From the NCBI GenBank assembly GCA_034002405.1, contig JAVFAS010000053.1, positions 1 through 26,325 of the forward strand: a stretch of DNA of 26,325 nucleotides, written 5' to 3'. The notes beneath the pieces are model-generated. The model was not told the DNA's origin, made no database searches, and saw only the letters and a program-made list of their open reading frames with translations. Positions within the stretch are counted from its first letter, which is position 1; every line of letters begins with the position of its first letter. The position numbers and the translations under genes are program-made. The DNA comes from SZUA-365 sp034002405. Lineage in GTDB: Bacteria; Bacteroidota; Ignavibacteria; SZUA-365. Below are positions 1 through 7,009 of this stretch, one piece after another.

Positions 1-1325
1 TCCTCGATGGTGAGGCTGCGGGTGAGGATCAGGAGCACACTGCCAAGCACCGCGGCGACGGTGATGGAAAGCAGCTCGAGCGCACTGACGGCGATGACAC
101 CCAGGCCGATGAGCAATGCGGGGATGAGATGACTTTTTCTCACGGTCACGACGGGAATTTCCGAAACCACGACGAAGTTCTGATTCGTCTTCACCATATC
201 GGCATCATCACGCGCCACCTCGACGAGCAACGCGTCGCCGGCGCGCAGACGGAGCTCCCGGAAGCCCCCGCGACGAAGCCGTCCGCGATGACGAATGGCG
301 AGGACATTGGCGCGGAACACGTTCCGGAAGCGGGCACTGCGAACGGTGTCCCCGATAAGCGCGGAACTGGGTGCGATGATCACTTCGTGCAGGACGAGAT
401 CGTCCATCGCGAAATCCTCGTCACGCAGCGCGGCATTCGCGTGCAAGGCACACCCATTGCGCTGCTTGAGATTCTGGATCTGCCGGAGGTCCCCACGCAC
501 ACGCAGCACGTCATGCGCTTCCAGCCGCACGCCGTCGACGCGTCCGGCGACGCGGCGGCCATTCCGGATGACTTCGAGGATATCAATATCCATTTCCCGT
601 GCGAGGGTGGACTCGGCGACGGTATCGCCGATCGACGGGGAGTCTGGCAGCAGCACGATGTCGGTGAGGTATTCGGCCATGGCATACCGGTTGGTCAGTT
701 CTCCCGTTCGCGCGCGCTCCGGGATGAGACGTACCCCGATCAAGAGCATGTACCCCACGCCCACGCCGAAGAGGATCGCGCCGGCGCCGGTGAATTCGAA
801 CATGCCGAATGCGGGAAGGCCGTGTTCTTCCGCGACGGCGCTGATGAGAAGATTGGTCGATGACCCGATCAGTGTGGAGATCCCTCCCAGCATCGCGGCG
901 AAGGACATCGGCATCAGCAGTTTCGAGGGGTTGATGTCGCGATCCCGTGACACTCCCAGCATGACGGGAATGAACACCGCGACAACGGGGGTGTTGTTCA
1001 TCACCGCCGAGAGCACACCCACGACGAGCATGGTGACCGTGAGGCCGACCAGGAAGCGCCGTTGATACATCCGCGAGGTGAGATCCGCGAGCATGGTCAC
1101 CGCGCCGGTGTTGCGCAGCGCCGCGCTGATCACGAACATCGCGGCGACGGTGACGGTCGCCGGATTGCTGAAACCGGAGATGCCTTCTCCCGGTGTCAGG
1201 ACGCCGGTCACCAGCAGCACGGCCATGACCAGCACGGCCGTGACATCGACGCCGATGCGCTCGGTGACGAAGAGGACGAGTGCCAGGAGCAGCACCGCGA
1301 GCACAATCAGCATGTCAGGGGTCAC
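1..1325 (-). CDS. SLC13-type anion permease with TrkA-C (RCK_C) domains, 3' end outside window
   Basis: This is an integral membrane transporter, probably an ion-coupled importer of an anion such as sulfate or a dicarboxylate. The substrate cannot be read from the sequence. About 441 codons are visible and the frame is still open at base 1. The N-terminal half is a run of hydrophobic helices with the family hallmarks NNTPVVAVFIPVM and GSSTNLL, the two Asn/Thr-rich hairpin motifs of the SLC13/DASS fold. A soluble middle part follows with two TrkA-C-like units (LTDIVLLPDSPSIGDTVAES and VLHEVIIAPSSALIGDT), then hydrophobic helices resume (LIPALLIGLGVIAVSALELL). This split layout is typical of bacterial SLC13 permeases carrying RCK_C domains. 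The GTG at 1325 has GAGGTG 8 nt upstream and is the preferred start. GTG at 1334 and ATG at 1313 are alternatives. All three overlap or abut the stop of the upstream M14 peptidase gene, so the two are probably cotranscribed. Confidence 0.85.
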   Translation of the reverse strand, partial: MTPDMLIVLAVLLLALVLFVTERIGVDVTAVLVMAVLLVTGVLTPGEGISGFSNPATVTVAAMFVISAALRNTGAVTMLADLTSRMYQRRFLVGLTVTMLVVGVLSAVMNNTPVVAVFIPVMLGVSRDRDINPSKLLMPMSFAAMLGGISTLIGSSTNLLISAVAEEHGLPAFGMFEFTGAGAILFGVGVGYMLLIGVRLIPERARTGELTNRYAMAEYLTDIVLLPDSPSIGDTVAESTLAREMDIDILEVIRNGRRVAGRVDGVRLEAHDVLRVRGDLRQIQNLKQRNGCALHANAALRDEDFAMDDLVLHEVIIAPSSALIGDTVRSARFRNVFRANVLAIRHRGRLRRGGFRELRLRAGDALLVEVARDDADMVKTNQNFVVVSEIPVVTVRKSHLIPALLIGLGVIAVSALELLSITVAAVLGSVLLILTRSLTIE

Positions 1326-3138
1326 GGCGGTCACCTCGAAGATGGAGTTGCCGCGGGGTCATGCATCGTCCGACCGGATACACATTCAATGCGCGGTCAT
1401 ACCAGGGCGAGCGTTCGTAGAAAAAATGCAGGCGCGCGCGGGGATTGGCGGCGAAGGTGCTGTCGGTCGCGAGCTTCGCGTCGAATGCCGCCTTGAGGGC
1501 AGGATCACGGCGCAGCATGTCCGCCGCGATGGGCTCCATCACGGCACTTTCGAAATATTCCTTCGGCTCGAAGATGGTGGTGAAGAAGCCCCAGAAGACA
1601 AACGAGTCCGGCGCGTCGGGTTCGAGCAGATTCACCGCCACGCGCTTCGCGGGCTGTGCCAGATCCACCACCCAGGTACCGGCGGGATAGGTGATGGTAT
1701 CGTGGCGAATGGTGTTCTGTTGCGTCACGGGAAAGCGTCCTTCGAACGGCCGCTCGCGCCATTTCACCTCGGTGAAGACCACGGTCTCGACCGGGATCGT
1801 CGTGGCTTCCGCGAGACGGTCGAGACGCACGCCGTGCCGTTGCAGGAGGGCGGCAATGTCGTCCCATTCCCGCGGAATCAGATAGTATCGCGGCAGGCGG
1901 ACGTGCAGCACGGGCTGCACGTCCCCGTGAAACGGCACCTCGACGGTGATGGGCCGGTCGTGATGCCAGACAGGATACTCCGCACCGGAAATCGCGCTCG
2001 CGCGGCGTTCCATTTCATAGCCGCGGAAGGAAATGGTCCGGTTCTGTCCGACACTGCGGAATTGCAGGGGAAAGGATGTGGTGTCGCCGTCGAGCACGGC
2101 GCGGACATCGTCCTCCTCCGCCTGCGCGATGGCCTCGCGCAGTTCCCCCGCCTGTTCATTCATGAAGCGCAGTACTTCGACGAGCAGGCGGTACGTCGCG
2201 GTGACGCGTGTTTTATACGGCTTGAGCGAATGCGTTTCGATGAGCAGATTGCCGCGGTTGCACACGGCGGCGTAGCCGGTGCTCAGTCGCGGGGAGGAGG
2301 CCCAATCGACAAAACCCTTGCTGAGATCCTTGTCCTCGCGGGGAAAGACATACGGCACCAGCGGGTCCCCGGCGCGCTCCATTCCCCGCAAAAAAGAATT
2401 CCGCAGCTTATTCTGCCATTCGCGCAGCGGTGGCGCGATGTTGCCATGCACCTCCATGGCGAAGGAGGCGTTGTACTGGAAATCGATGCCGTCGGTGACG
2501 TGACAGTCGACGAGCATGTCCACCTTCCAGTCGTGGAACACCCGCAGCCAATCGCGCATTTCCGGCGCGTCGGCCTTCATGAAATCGCGGTTGAGGTTGA
2601 GGTTTCGTGCCGTGGTGCGCCAGCCCATTTCTTCCGGACCGTTCTGGTTGATGCGATGATGCGGGCCGCTGCGTTCGTGGCCGTCGACGTTGAAGATGGG
2701 CATGAAGAGAATGATCACCTCGTCCGCGAGATCCTCGAGCGTGCGGGTGATGGCGATGTCGCGCAGCAACATCAGCGAGGCGTCCTTTCCGTCGATCTCT
2801 CCCGCATGAATCCCGCTCTGGATCAGCACCACCTCCTGTCCGCTTTCCCGCGCGGCCGCGGGGGTGAAGTGACCGTCCCGCGACAGCACCACCAGCGGCA
2901 GGCGGCGTCCCTGCGGCGTGGTGCCGAAATCGCGCAGCGCGATCCATTCCGACGCGCTGTCGAGTCGCGCGAGATAGGAGAGAGTGCGTGCGTAATCCGG
3001 CGTGGCAAGGCCGCCGGAACGTTCGTAGTCGGTGAGCCAGCCCTGTTGGGCGGGGGATGCGTGGACGAGCACGAGCACGAGGATGATCGCAAGGGCGTGC
3101 ACATGCTCGGGGCGGGAGGTGATGGATCGCGTGCGCAT
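1315..3138 (-). CDS. Secreted M14-family zinc metallocarboxypeptidase
   Basis: The 607-residue protein begins with a signal peptide (hydrophobic core about residues 15-26, likely cleavage near ASPA-QQ at 30). Exported M14 enzymes cleave C-terminal residues of peptides or cell-wall peptides. The zinc site is visible as HAGEIDG (H111 and E114) and DCHVTDG (third ligand H213). NVDG (150-153) and NLNRDF (181-186) are the family substrate-binding signatures. E301 in IETHSLKPY sits where the catalytic base is expected. Residues from about 310 to 607 extend past the catalytic domain, as in several Bacteroidota M14 proteins, and I assign no function to them. No T9SS tail is seen, so the enzyme is probably periplasmic. 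The stop overlaps the start of the SLC13 permease, suggesting a peptidase-transporter operon. The substrate is unknown. Confidence 0.88.
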   Translation of the reverse strand: MRTRSITSRPEHVHALAIILVLVLVHASPAQQGWLTDYERSGGLATPDYARTLSYLARLDSASEWIALRDFGTTPQGRRLPLVVLSRDGHFTPAAARESGQEVVLIQSGIHAGEIDGKDASLMLLRDIAITRTLEDLADEVIILFMPIFNVDGHERSGPHHRINQNGPEEMGWRTTARNLNLNRDFMKADAPEMRDWLRVFHDWKVDMLVDCHVTDGIDFQYNASFAMEVHGNIAPPLREWQNKLRNSFLRGMERAGDPLVPYVFPREDKDLSKGFVDWASSPRLSTGYAAVCNRGNLLIETHSLKPYKTRVTATYRLLVEVLRFMNEQAGELREAIAQAEEDDVRAVLDGDTTSFPLQFRSVGQNRTISFRGYEMERRASAISGAEYPVWHHDRPITVEVPFHGDVQPVLHVRLPRYYLIPREWDDIAALLQRHGVRLDRLAEATTIPVETVVFTEVKWRERPFEGRFPVTQQNTIRHDTITYPAGTWVVDLAQPAKRVAVNLLEPDAPDSFVFWGFFTTIFEPKEYFESAVMEPIAADMLRRDPALKAAFDAKLATDSTFAANPRARLHFFYERSPWYDRALNVYPVGRCMTPRQLHLRGDRRDP

Positions 3139-3190
3139 GAGGTCGGAATGACTGGGAATGGGAAATCGGTCGGAATCGTCGGAATATACA

Positions 3191-3223
3191 ATAAAAAACG
3201 TTCCCGCCGGGCAGGCGGGAACG
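3191..3223 (-). terminator. Intrinsic terminator of the BI-1 gene
   Basis: The stem CGTTCCCGCC/GGCGGGAACG (3199-3208 with 3214-3223) is a perfect 10-bp GC-rich hairpin with a 5-nt loop. On the minus strand it is followed by TTTTTTATT. It lies about 40 nt past the stop of the Bax inhibitor-1-like gene and just upstream of the M14 peptidase, so it should separate the two transcripts. Confidence 0.8.
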
Positions 3224-3262
3224 GTGATATCGGTGATGAATGTCGGGAGAGCCGTGCGTGCG

Positions 3263-4000
3263 TCACTCGCGGGTTTTCGCGAGGAGGCGGAGGATCTCGA
3301 TATACAGCCAGATGAGCGTGACCATCAGCGCGAAGGCGCCGTACCATTCCATGAAGCGGGGCATGCCGGCGGCGGCCATCTGGTCGATCATGTCGAAATC
3401 GAGCACGAGGTTGAGCGTGGCGATGACGATCACGAAGAGACTGAAGCCGATACCGAGCAGGCCGCCTTCAAAGAGAAAGGGGATGTGCACGCCGAAGAAG
3501 CCGAGGACCATCGCGATGAGATAGAACACCGCGATGCCGCCCGTGGCGGCCATCACTCCGATGCGGAACTTCTGCGTGACGGGGATGAGTCCCGCCCGGT
3601 AGGTCACGAGCATGCCGATCATGATCCCGAAGGTGAGCACGATGGCGGGAATGACCACGCCGGGGTACATCGCTTCGAAGATGGCTGACAGTCCGCCGAG
3701 AAACATGCCTTCGAGAAAGGCATAGGCCGGGGCGGTATAGCGTGCCCATTCCATCTTGAACACCGTGACCAGCGCGAGCACGAGTCCGCCCACGAGGCCG
3801 ATCATCATCTTGCCCGAGAAACCCGGTGACACGCCGACACTCATGTCGGCCCAGGTCCATGCCGCGCCGATCAGGAGGATGGCGAAGAGCATGGCGGTCT
3901 TGTTGAGCGCCCCGGTGAAGGTCATCGGTTCGGAGCCGGTGCCTGCGGCCACGATGGACTGGAAGCGCCGTTCGCCGAGCAGGGGATTTCCGGAATTCAT
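3263..4000 (-). CDS. Bax inhibitor-1/YccA family integral membrane protein
   Basis: The 245-residue protein consists almost entirely of about seven transmembrane helices after a short polar N-terminus. It matches the bacterial BaxI_1/YccA-like branch in size and layout. Recognisable parts are MTFTGALNKTAMLFAILL at the start of helix 1, the central PAYAFLEGMFLGGLSAIFE, and the acidic LVLDFDMIDQMAAAG stretch between the last two helices, which holds the Asp residues linked to pH-sensitive ion leak in this fold. Members sit in the inner membrane and bacterial ones have been tied to ion leak or FtsH-linked membrane quality control. The role here is not determined. GAGGAGG precedes the ATG by about 9 nt. 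An intrinsic terminator follows. Confidence 0.9.
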   Translation of the reverse strand: MNSGNPLLGERRFQSIVAAGTGSEPMTFTGALNKTAMLFAILLIGAAWTWADMSVGVSPGFSGKMMIGLVGGLVLALVTVFKMEWARYTAPAYAFLEGMFLGGLSAIFEAMYPGVVIPAIVLTFGIMIGMLVTYRAGLIPVTQKFRIGVMAATGGIAVFYLIAMVLGFFGVHIPFLFEGGLLGIGFSLFVIVIATLNLVLDFDMIDQMAAAGMPRFMEWYGAFALMVTLIWLYIEILRLLAKTRE

Positions 4001-4059
4001 GAGAGCATACCTCCTCGATGTTCAGGATTCACTGAGGAAAGAACACCGCGGGATGACGG

Positions 4060-4875
4060 TCAGTTTCCCGAGCCCTGCATGGGCGGATGGGCCTGGCTGC
4101 CGTCACCGGCGTGCGGATTGCCCGGACTTGCATGCGGATTGCCCGGACTGACTTCCTCGCCGTCCATGCCGCCGTGGGGGTCATCACCACCGCCGACGGG
4201 GGGATGACCTTCGGGCATGCCGTTCATCATCTTCGGTTCGCTGAGCTTCACATCCTTCGGCGGGGCAAACATGTCGGCCTTCGGCGAAAAGCTGTCATCG
4301 AGCTCGACCGCGGTCATGGTCAGTTCCTGCTCGCCCATGGTGATGCTCGAACGCAGCGTGAGACCGTTCCACAGCGAGATGCGCATGCCCATCATCGGGA
4401 GTTCGTACAGATCGCATTCCTTGTCGAGCACGGTGTCCTTGCCGATTTTCACGGCCTGACTGCGGAGCAGGAACGCTTCCTGGAAGTTCTTCTTTTCTTC
4501 CTCGGTGAAGTCGGCGGCCATCGCCTCGATACGGGAGAGGTCGTAATGCGCGCGCGTGCCTTCCTTCGTGTCGAGATTGATGGTGTACTGCGTGGTATCG
4601 CTGATCAGATCGAGCTGATGCACGTCCTGCTTCATCCCGCTCATTTCGAAACTCATCTTGTCGAGCTGGCTCTGATAGCGGCCGTAATTGGCGATGATAT
4701 GGGTTTTGCTTCCGGATGCCGCGCCGCCGTACTCATACACGATGCGGGCGTTCTCCACGTTGTAGATTTTGATGTTCGGCGGGGTCATATCGAGGTCGCC
4801 ACTGCCCTCGGACGAGCAGGCGGAGAGCACGACCACGGCCGTGACGAGAAGGGAGAGAGCGAAACGCGTGGGCAT
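4060..4875 (-). CDS. Lipoprotein of unknown function with repetitive His/Gly/Pro-rich tail
   Basis: The start is set at 4875, where the signal sequence MPTRFALSLLVTAVVVLSAC begins and AAGGAT lies about 6 nt upstream. Longer in-frame starts run through the tRNA and are rejected. The 271-residue product has a clear lipobox (VLSAC), so it is lipid-anchored in the envelope. Residues about 30-215 form a beta-rich domain (KTHIIANYGRYQSQ, QYTINLDTKEGTRAHYD, CDLYELPMMGMRISLWNG) that resembles the LolA-like/DUF4412 type of periplasmic lipoprotein domain. That resemblance is tentative. The last 50 residues are low-complexity and include two direct copies of SPGNPHA encoded by a 21-bp tandem duplication. 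The tail's His content hints at metal binding, which is inference only. It lies just downstream of tRNA-Val on the same strand. Confidence 0.8.
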   Translation of the reverse strand: MPTRFALSLLVTAVVVLSACSSEGSGDLDMTPPNIKIYNVENARIVYEYGGAASGSKTHIIANYGRYQSQLDKMSFEMSGMKQDVHQLDLISDTTQYTINLDTKEGTRAHYDLSRIEAMAADFTEEEKKNFQEAFLLRSQAVKIGKDTVLDKECDLYELPMMGMRISLWNGLTLRSSITMGEQELTMTAVELDDSFSPKADMFAPPKDVKLSEPKMMNGMPEGHPPVGGGDDPHGGMDGEEVSPGNPHASPGNPHAGDGSQAHPPMQGSGN

Positions 4876-4911
4876 AGGGATCCTTGCAATGATTCGGTGG
4901 CTGTGGGGAAG

Positions 4912-4986
4912 TGGGCAGTGAGGGATTCGAACCCCCGACCTTCTGGGTGTAAACCAGACGCTCTGAACCGGCTGAGCTAACTGCCC
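4912..4986 (-). tRNA. tRNA-Val (anticodon TAC)
   Basis: A full cloverleaf can be folded in 75 nt. The acceptor stem GGGCAGT/ACTGCCC is perfect, the D stem is GCTC/GAGC, and the anticodon stem TCTGG/CCAGA carries the loop TTTACAC, giving anticodon TAC (valine). The T stem GGGGG/CCCTC carries TTCGAAT. The discriminator base is A. CCA is not encoded, because the bases after the discriminator read CTT, so it must be added after transcription. A strong promoter lies just upstream. Confidence 0.95.
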
Positions 4987-5002
4987 GAAACGGTATAGCA
5001 GA

Positions 5003-5032
5003 CAAATATACAAAAGACGCGTTGGAAATGAA
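5003..5032 (-). promoter_or_regulatory. Bacteroidota-type promoter of tRNA-Val
   Basis: On the minus strand TATATTTG (5003-5010) matches the Bacteroidota -7 consensus TAnnTTTG exactly. A TTC lies 19 nt upstream at the -33 position. The -7 box ends 16 nt before the tRNA 5' end, which predicts a leader of about ten nucleotides, suitable for a stable RNA gene. Confidence 0.55.
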
Positions 5033-5081
5033 GGTGCAAAACGCCATCTTTTCTTTCGTCCCATTTCTCCCAGCCATCGGC

Positions 5082-5396
5082 ATGAACACCATGACACGCG
5101 TCACGTTTCTGATCGACCGTGGCGAGGACAGCGAATCCTACGCCACCCGGACCTTCCTCCCCCTGCTTCGCGCGCTCGCGGATGTCCGCCGCCTCGAGGC
5201 GGCGCGCGTGCTTGCCGCGGCAACGGCGCAACTCGCGGCCCGGATTATCATCGATGTGTATTTCGACGACGACGCACGCATGAACGAGAGCTTCGCGTCC
5301 GCGGAGGGACGTCGCGTCTCGCGTGAAATCATCAACGCCGCGGGTGCGGGCATCGAAATGATCACCGCCGACGTGCTTGACGTCGGGACGGATTAA
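5082..5396 (+). CDS. Small EthD-like dimeric alpha-beta barrel protein
   Basis: The protein has 104 residues from the ATG at 5082. ATG at 5091 is an equally good alternative start, and the more upstream in-frame ATG at 5022 would cover the tRNA promoter. The pattern resembles EthD-family ferredoxin-fold barrels: a first strand TRVTFLIDRG, a helix FLPLLRALADVRRLEAARVL, a second strand AARIIIDVYFDDDARMNESF, a helix SAEGRRVSREI, and a final strand EMITADVLDVG. In that family the second strand and the SPEG-like helix cap line a small active site or dimer interface. The substrate and reaction are unknown. The gene lies directly upstream of rdgB, with a putative promoter overlapping its 3' end. Confidence 0.6.
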   Translation: MNTMTRVTFLIDRGEDSESYATRTFLPLLRALADVRRLEAARVLAAATAQLAARIIIDVYFDDDARMNESFASAEGRRVSREIINAAGAGIEMITADVLDVGTD

Positions 5397-5407
5397 CCGT
5401 ACTTTTC
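5377..5407 (+). promoter_or_regulatory. Putative -33/-7 promoter of rdgB
   Basis: TTG (5377-5379) and TACTTTTC (5400-5407) are separated by 20 nt, which fits the Bacteroidota pattern TTG-N20-TAnnTTTG with one mismatch. It overlaps the end of the EthD-like gene and lies about 45 nt before the rdgB start. The evidence is pattern matching only. Confidence 0.35.
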
Positions 5408-5452
5408 CATTCATGCCCTGACACGGTTTTCGCAACCAACGACACCACTGCC

Positions 5453-6043
5453 ATGAAATTCGATACCCTGGTCGTCGCGACACGCAATCCCCACAAGGCC
5501 GAGGAGATCCGCGCCCTGCTGGCGGGACTTCCCATCACGATCCGGGATCTGCGGGAGTTTCCCGATTGTCCCGACGTGGAAGAGGATGGCGAGACGCTGG
5601 AGGACAATGCCTGGAAAAAGGCGGTCGCCGCGTCGCGCTGCACCGGATTGCCGGTGATCGCCGACGATACCGGACTCGAAGTCCACTATCTTCTCGGTGC
5701 GCCGGGCGTGCGCTCCGCCCGCTACGCGGGCGAGCATGCGAGTTATGACGACAACAACCGGAAGCTCATTCGCGTCCTGACGCAAGTTCCGGCGCGGCGG
5801 CGGCAAGCGCGCTTCCGCTGCGTGATCGCGCTGGTGGCGCAGGGTGTCGAAGAAATGTTTGAAGGAAAGGTCGACGGGGACATCCTTCTCGCGCCGCGCG
5901 GGAGCAACGGCTTCGGCTATGATCCGATCTTCCGTCCCGTTGGTTTCACCGAGAGCTATGCCGAACTCGACACCGCACGGAAAAACGCGATCAGCCATCG
6001 CGGCCGCGCGATCGAGGCACTGCGGAACTTTCTCACGGACTGA
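5453..6043 (+). CDS. rdgB: RdgB/HAM1-type dITP/XTP pyrophosphatase
   Basis: This 196-residue cytoplasmic enzyme hydrolyses non-canonical purine nucleoside triphosphates (dITP, ITP, XTP) to monophosphate and pyrophosphate, keeping deaminated bases out of DNA and RNA. Its length is standard for the family. All signatures are present: ATRNPHKAEEI (9-19, triphosphate binding), EEDGETLEDNAWKKA (43-57, metal-binding Glu), ADDTGLEV (70-77, catalytic Asp), GAPGVRSARYAG (82-93), GSNGFGYDPIF (150-160, base and sugar pocket) and KNAISHRGRA (177-186, base recognition by SHR). The next gene, a lipoprotein, starts 30 nt downstream and may share the transcript, but nothing links their functions. Confidence 0.96.
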   Translation: MKFDTLVVATRNPHKAEEIRALLAGLPITIRDLREFPDCPDVEEDGETLEDNAWKKAVAASRCTGLPVIADDTGLEVHYLLGAPGVRSARYAGEHASYDDNNRKLIRVLTQVPARRRQARFRCVIALVAQGVEEMFEGKVDGDILLAPRGSNGFGYDPIFRPVGFTESYAELDTARKNAISHRGRAIEALRNFLTD

Positions 6044-6073
6044 TCTCCCCCTACTTCGACGAGCGAGGATTCC

Positions 6074-6892
6074 ATGCGCCATTCCATTCTTGTGCTCACC
6101 GCCATCGCCGTCGTGCTGTTCGCCGCCTGCGCCGAGGACGCGCCGACGGTACGGACCACGGGCGCCGCGCTCCTGGCCGACGCGGGCTACTATCCCACCC
6201 TGCCCGACAGTCGCTGGGAATACCGCATCGACAGCACGCGCGGGGGCGTGACGCAGACCGGCGCGGCGATCGTCCGGGCCCGGACGATCGGGGTGTTCGC
6301 CAACGATTCGGTGGAATATCGCATCCAGGTGAATGAAATCATCCGCGGCACGGCGGTGGAATACGACACGCTGTACGCGCGAAAGGCGGAGGAAGGCGTG
6401 CGGCTGTCGAGTCCGGGTCTGCAGACCTTCAGCAATCTGCCCAACCTGCCCGGATTGCAGATTGGTGAAATCCCGCGCGATTTTCTCGTGGTGCCGTATA
6501 CGAGCTTTCTCGGCACCTGGGACATTCTCAGCATCGAATTCAACCAGATTCCCCTGCTCTCGATTTATTTCCGTGTAAAAGGGAGAAATCTCGGAATTGC
6601 CGACGCGCGGACCGACCTTCGCACCTTCCGCCAGTGCGCCCGCGTGCAGTTGATCGTCGAGGCGCAGTTCCCGAATCCCCAGAATCCCACCGACTTTCTC
6701 AATCCCGTTCGTCTCAACGAGACCGCGGACTTCTACTTCACCCGTCCCCAGGGACTCGTGCTTGCCGAGGGATCCGCCGCCATTTTCCGCCTTCTGCGCG
6801 GCGACATTCCGCTCGATCGCAGTTATGCCCGCGTCCGTCAGGAAGTCACCGCGATGGATATCGCGCAGCCCGACCCGTTCTGCGTGAAATAG
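6074..6892 (+). CDS. Lipoprotein of unknown function
   Basis: The 272-residue product has a short positive N-terminus, a hydrophobic stretch and a cysteine at position 19 (LFAAC). Phe at the -3 position makes it a slightly unusual lipobox. After a linker the protein begins its folded part with YPTLPDSRWEYRIDST and continues as alternating beta strands (VTQTGAAIVRARTIGVF, DSVEYRIQVNEI), suggesting a single secreted beta-rich domain of about 230 residues. A second Cys at 211 and one near the C-terminus (DPFCVK) could form a disulfide. I do not recognise a family. It lies between rdgB and the parvulin cluster, and a new promoter is predicted after it, so it is likely transcribed with rdgB. Confidence 0.7.
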   Translation: MRHSILVLTAIAVVLFAACAEDAPTVRTTGAALLADAGYYPTLPDSRWEYRIDSTRGGVTQTGAAIVRARTIGVFANDSVEYRIQVNEIIRGTAVEYDTLYARKAEEGVRLSSPGLQTFSNLPNLPGLQIGEIPRDFLVVPYTSFLGTWDILSIEFNQIPLLSIYFRVKGRNLGIADARTDLRTFRQCARVQLIVEAQFPNPQNPTDFLNPVRLNETADFYFTRPQGLVLAEGSAAIFRLLRGDIPLDRSYARVRQEVTAMDIAQPDPFCVK

Positions 6893-6937
6893 ACGAATCC
6901 CCATCCTCGCAGGCATTTCCGCTCCCGCGCTATTACC

Positions 6938-6969
6938 TTGCGCGGTATGGCCGGATATCGCTAATATTG
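6938..6969 (+). promoter_or_regulatory. Putative promoter of the parvulin cluster
   Basis: TTG (6938-6940) followed after 21 nt by TAATATTG (6962-6969) resembles the Bacteroidota -33/-7 layout. The same stretch can be read as a sigma70-like TTGCGC-N18-TAATAT. It lies in the 117-nt space before the first isomerase gene, about 40 nt upstream of its ATG. Confidence 0.4.
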
Positions 6970-7009
6970 GGCTTGTTCAGAATTATCTCGCACCAATCAG
7001 CATGGAATC

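Noticed and set aside
1078..3315. A 745-codon open frame on the plus strand opposite the M14 peptidase and SLC13 genes
   Set aside because: Its product has no domain, is rich in Arg, His and Gly as expected for antisense of high-GC codons, and lies opposite a gene with a complete M14 active site.
4876..5097. N-terminal extension of the lipoprotein through the tRNA gene
   Set aside because: It would translate the tRNA-Val antisense flank and bury the signal sequence. The start at 4875 has a ribosome binding site and a proper lipobox.
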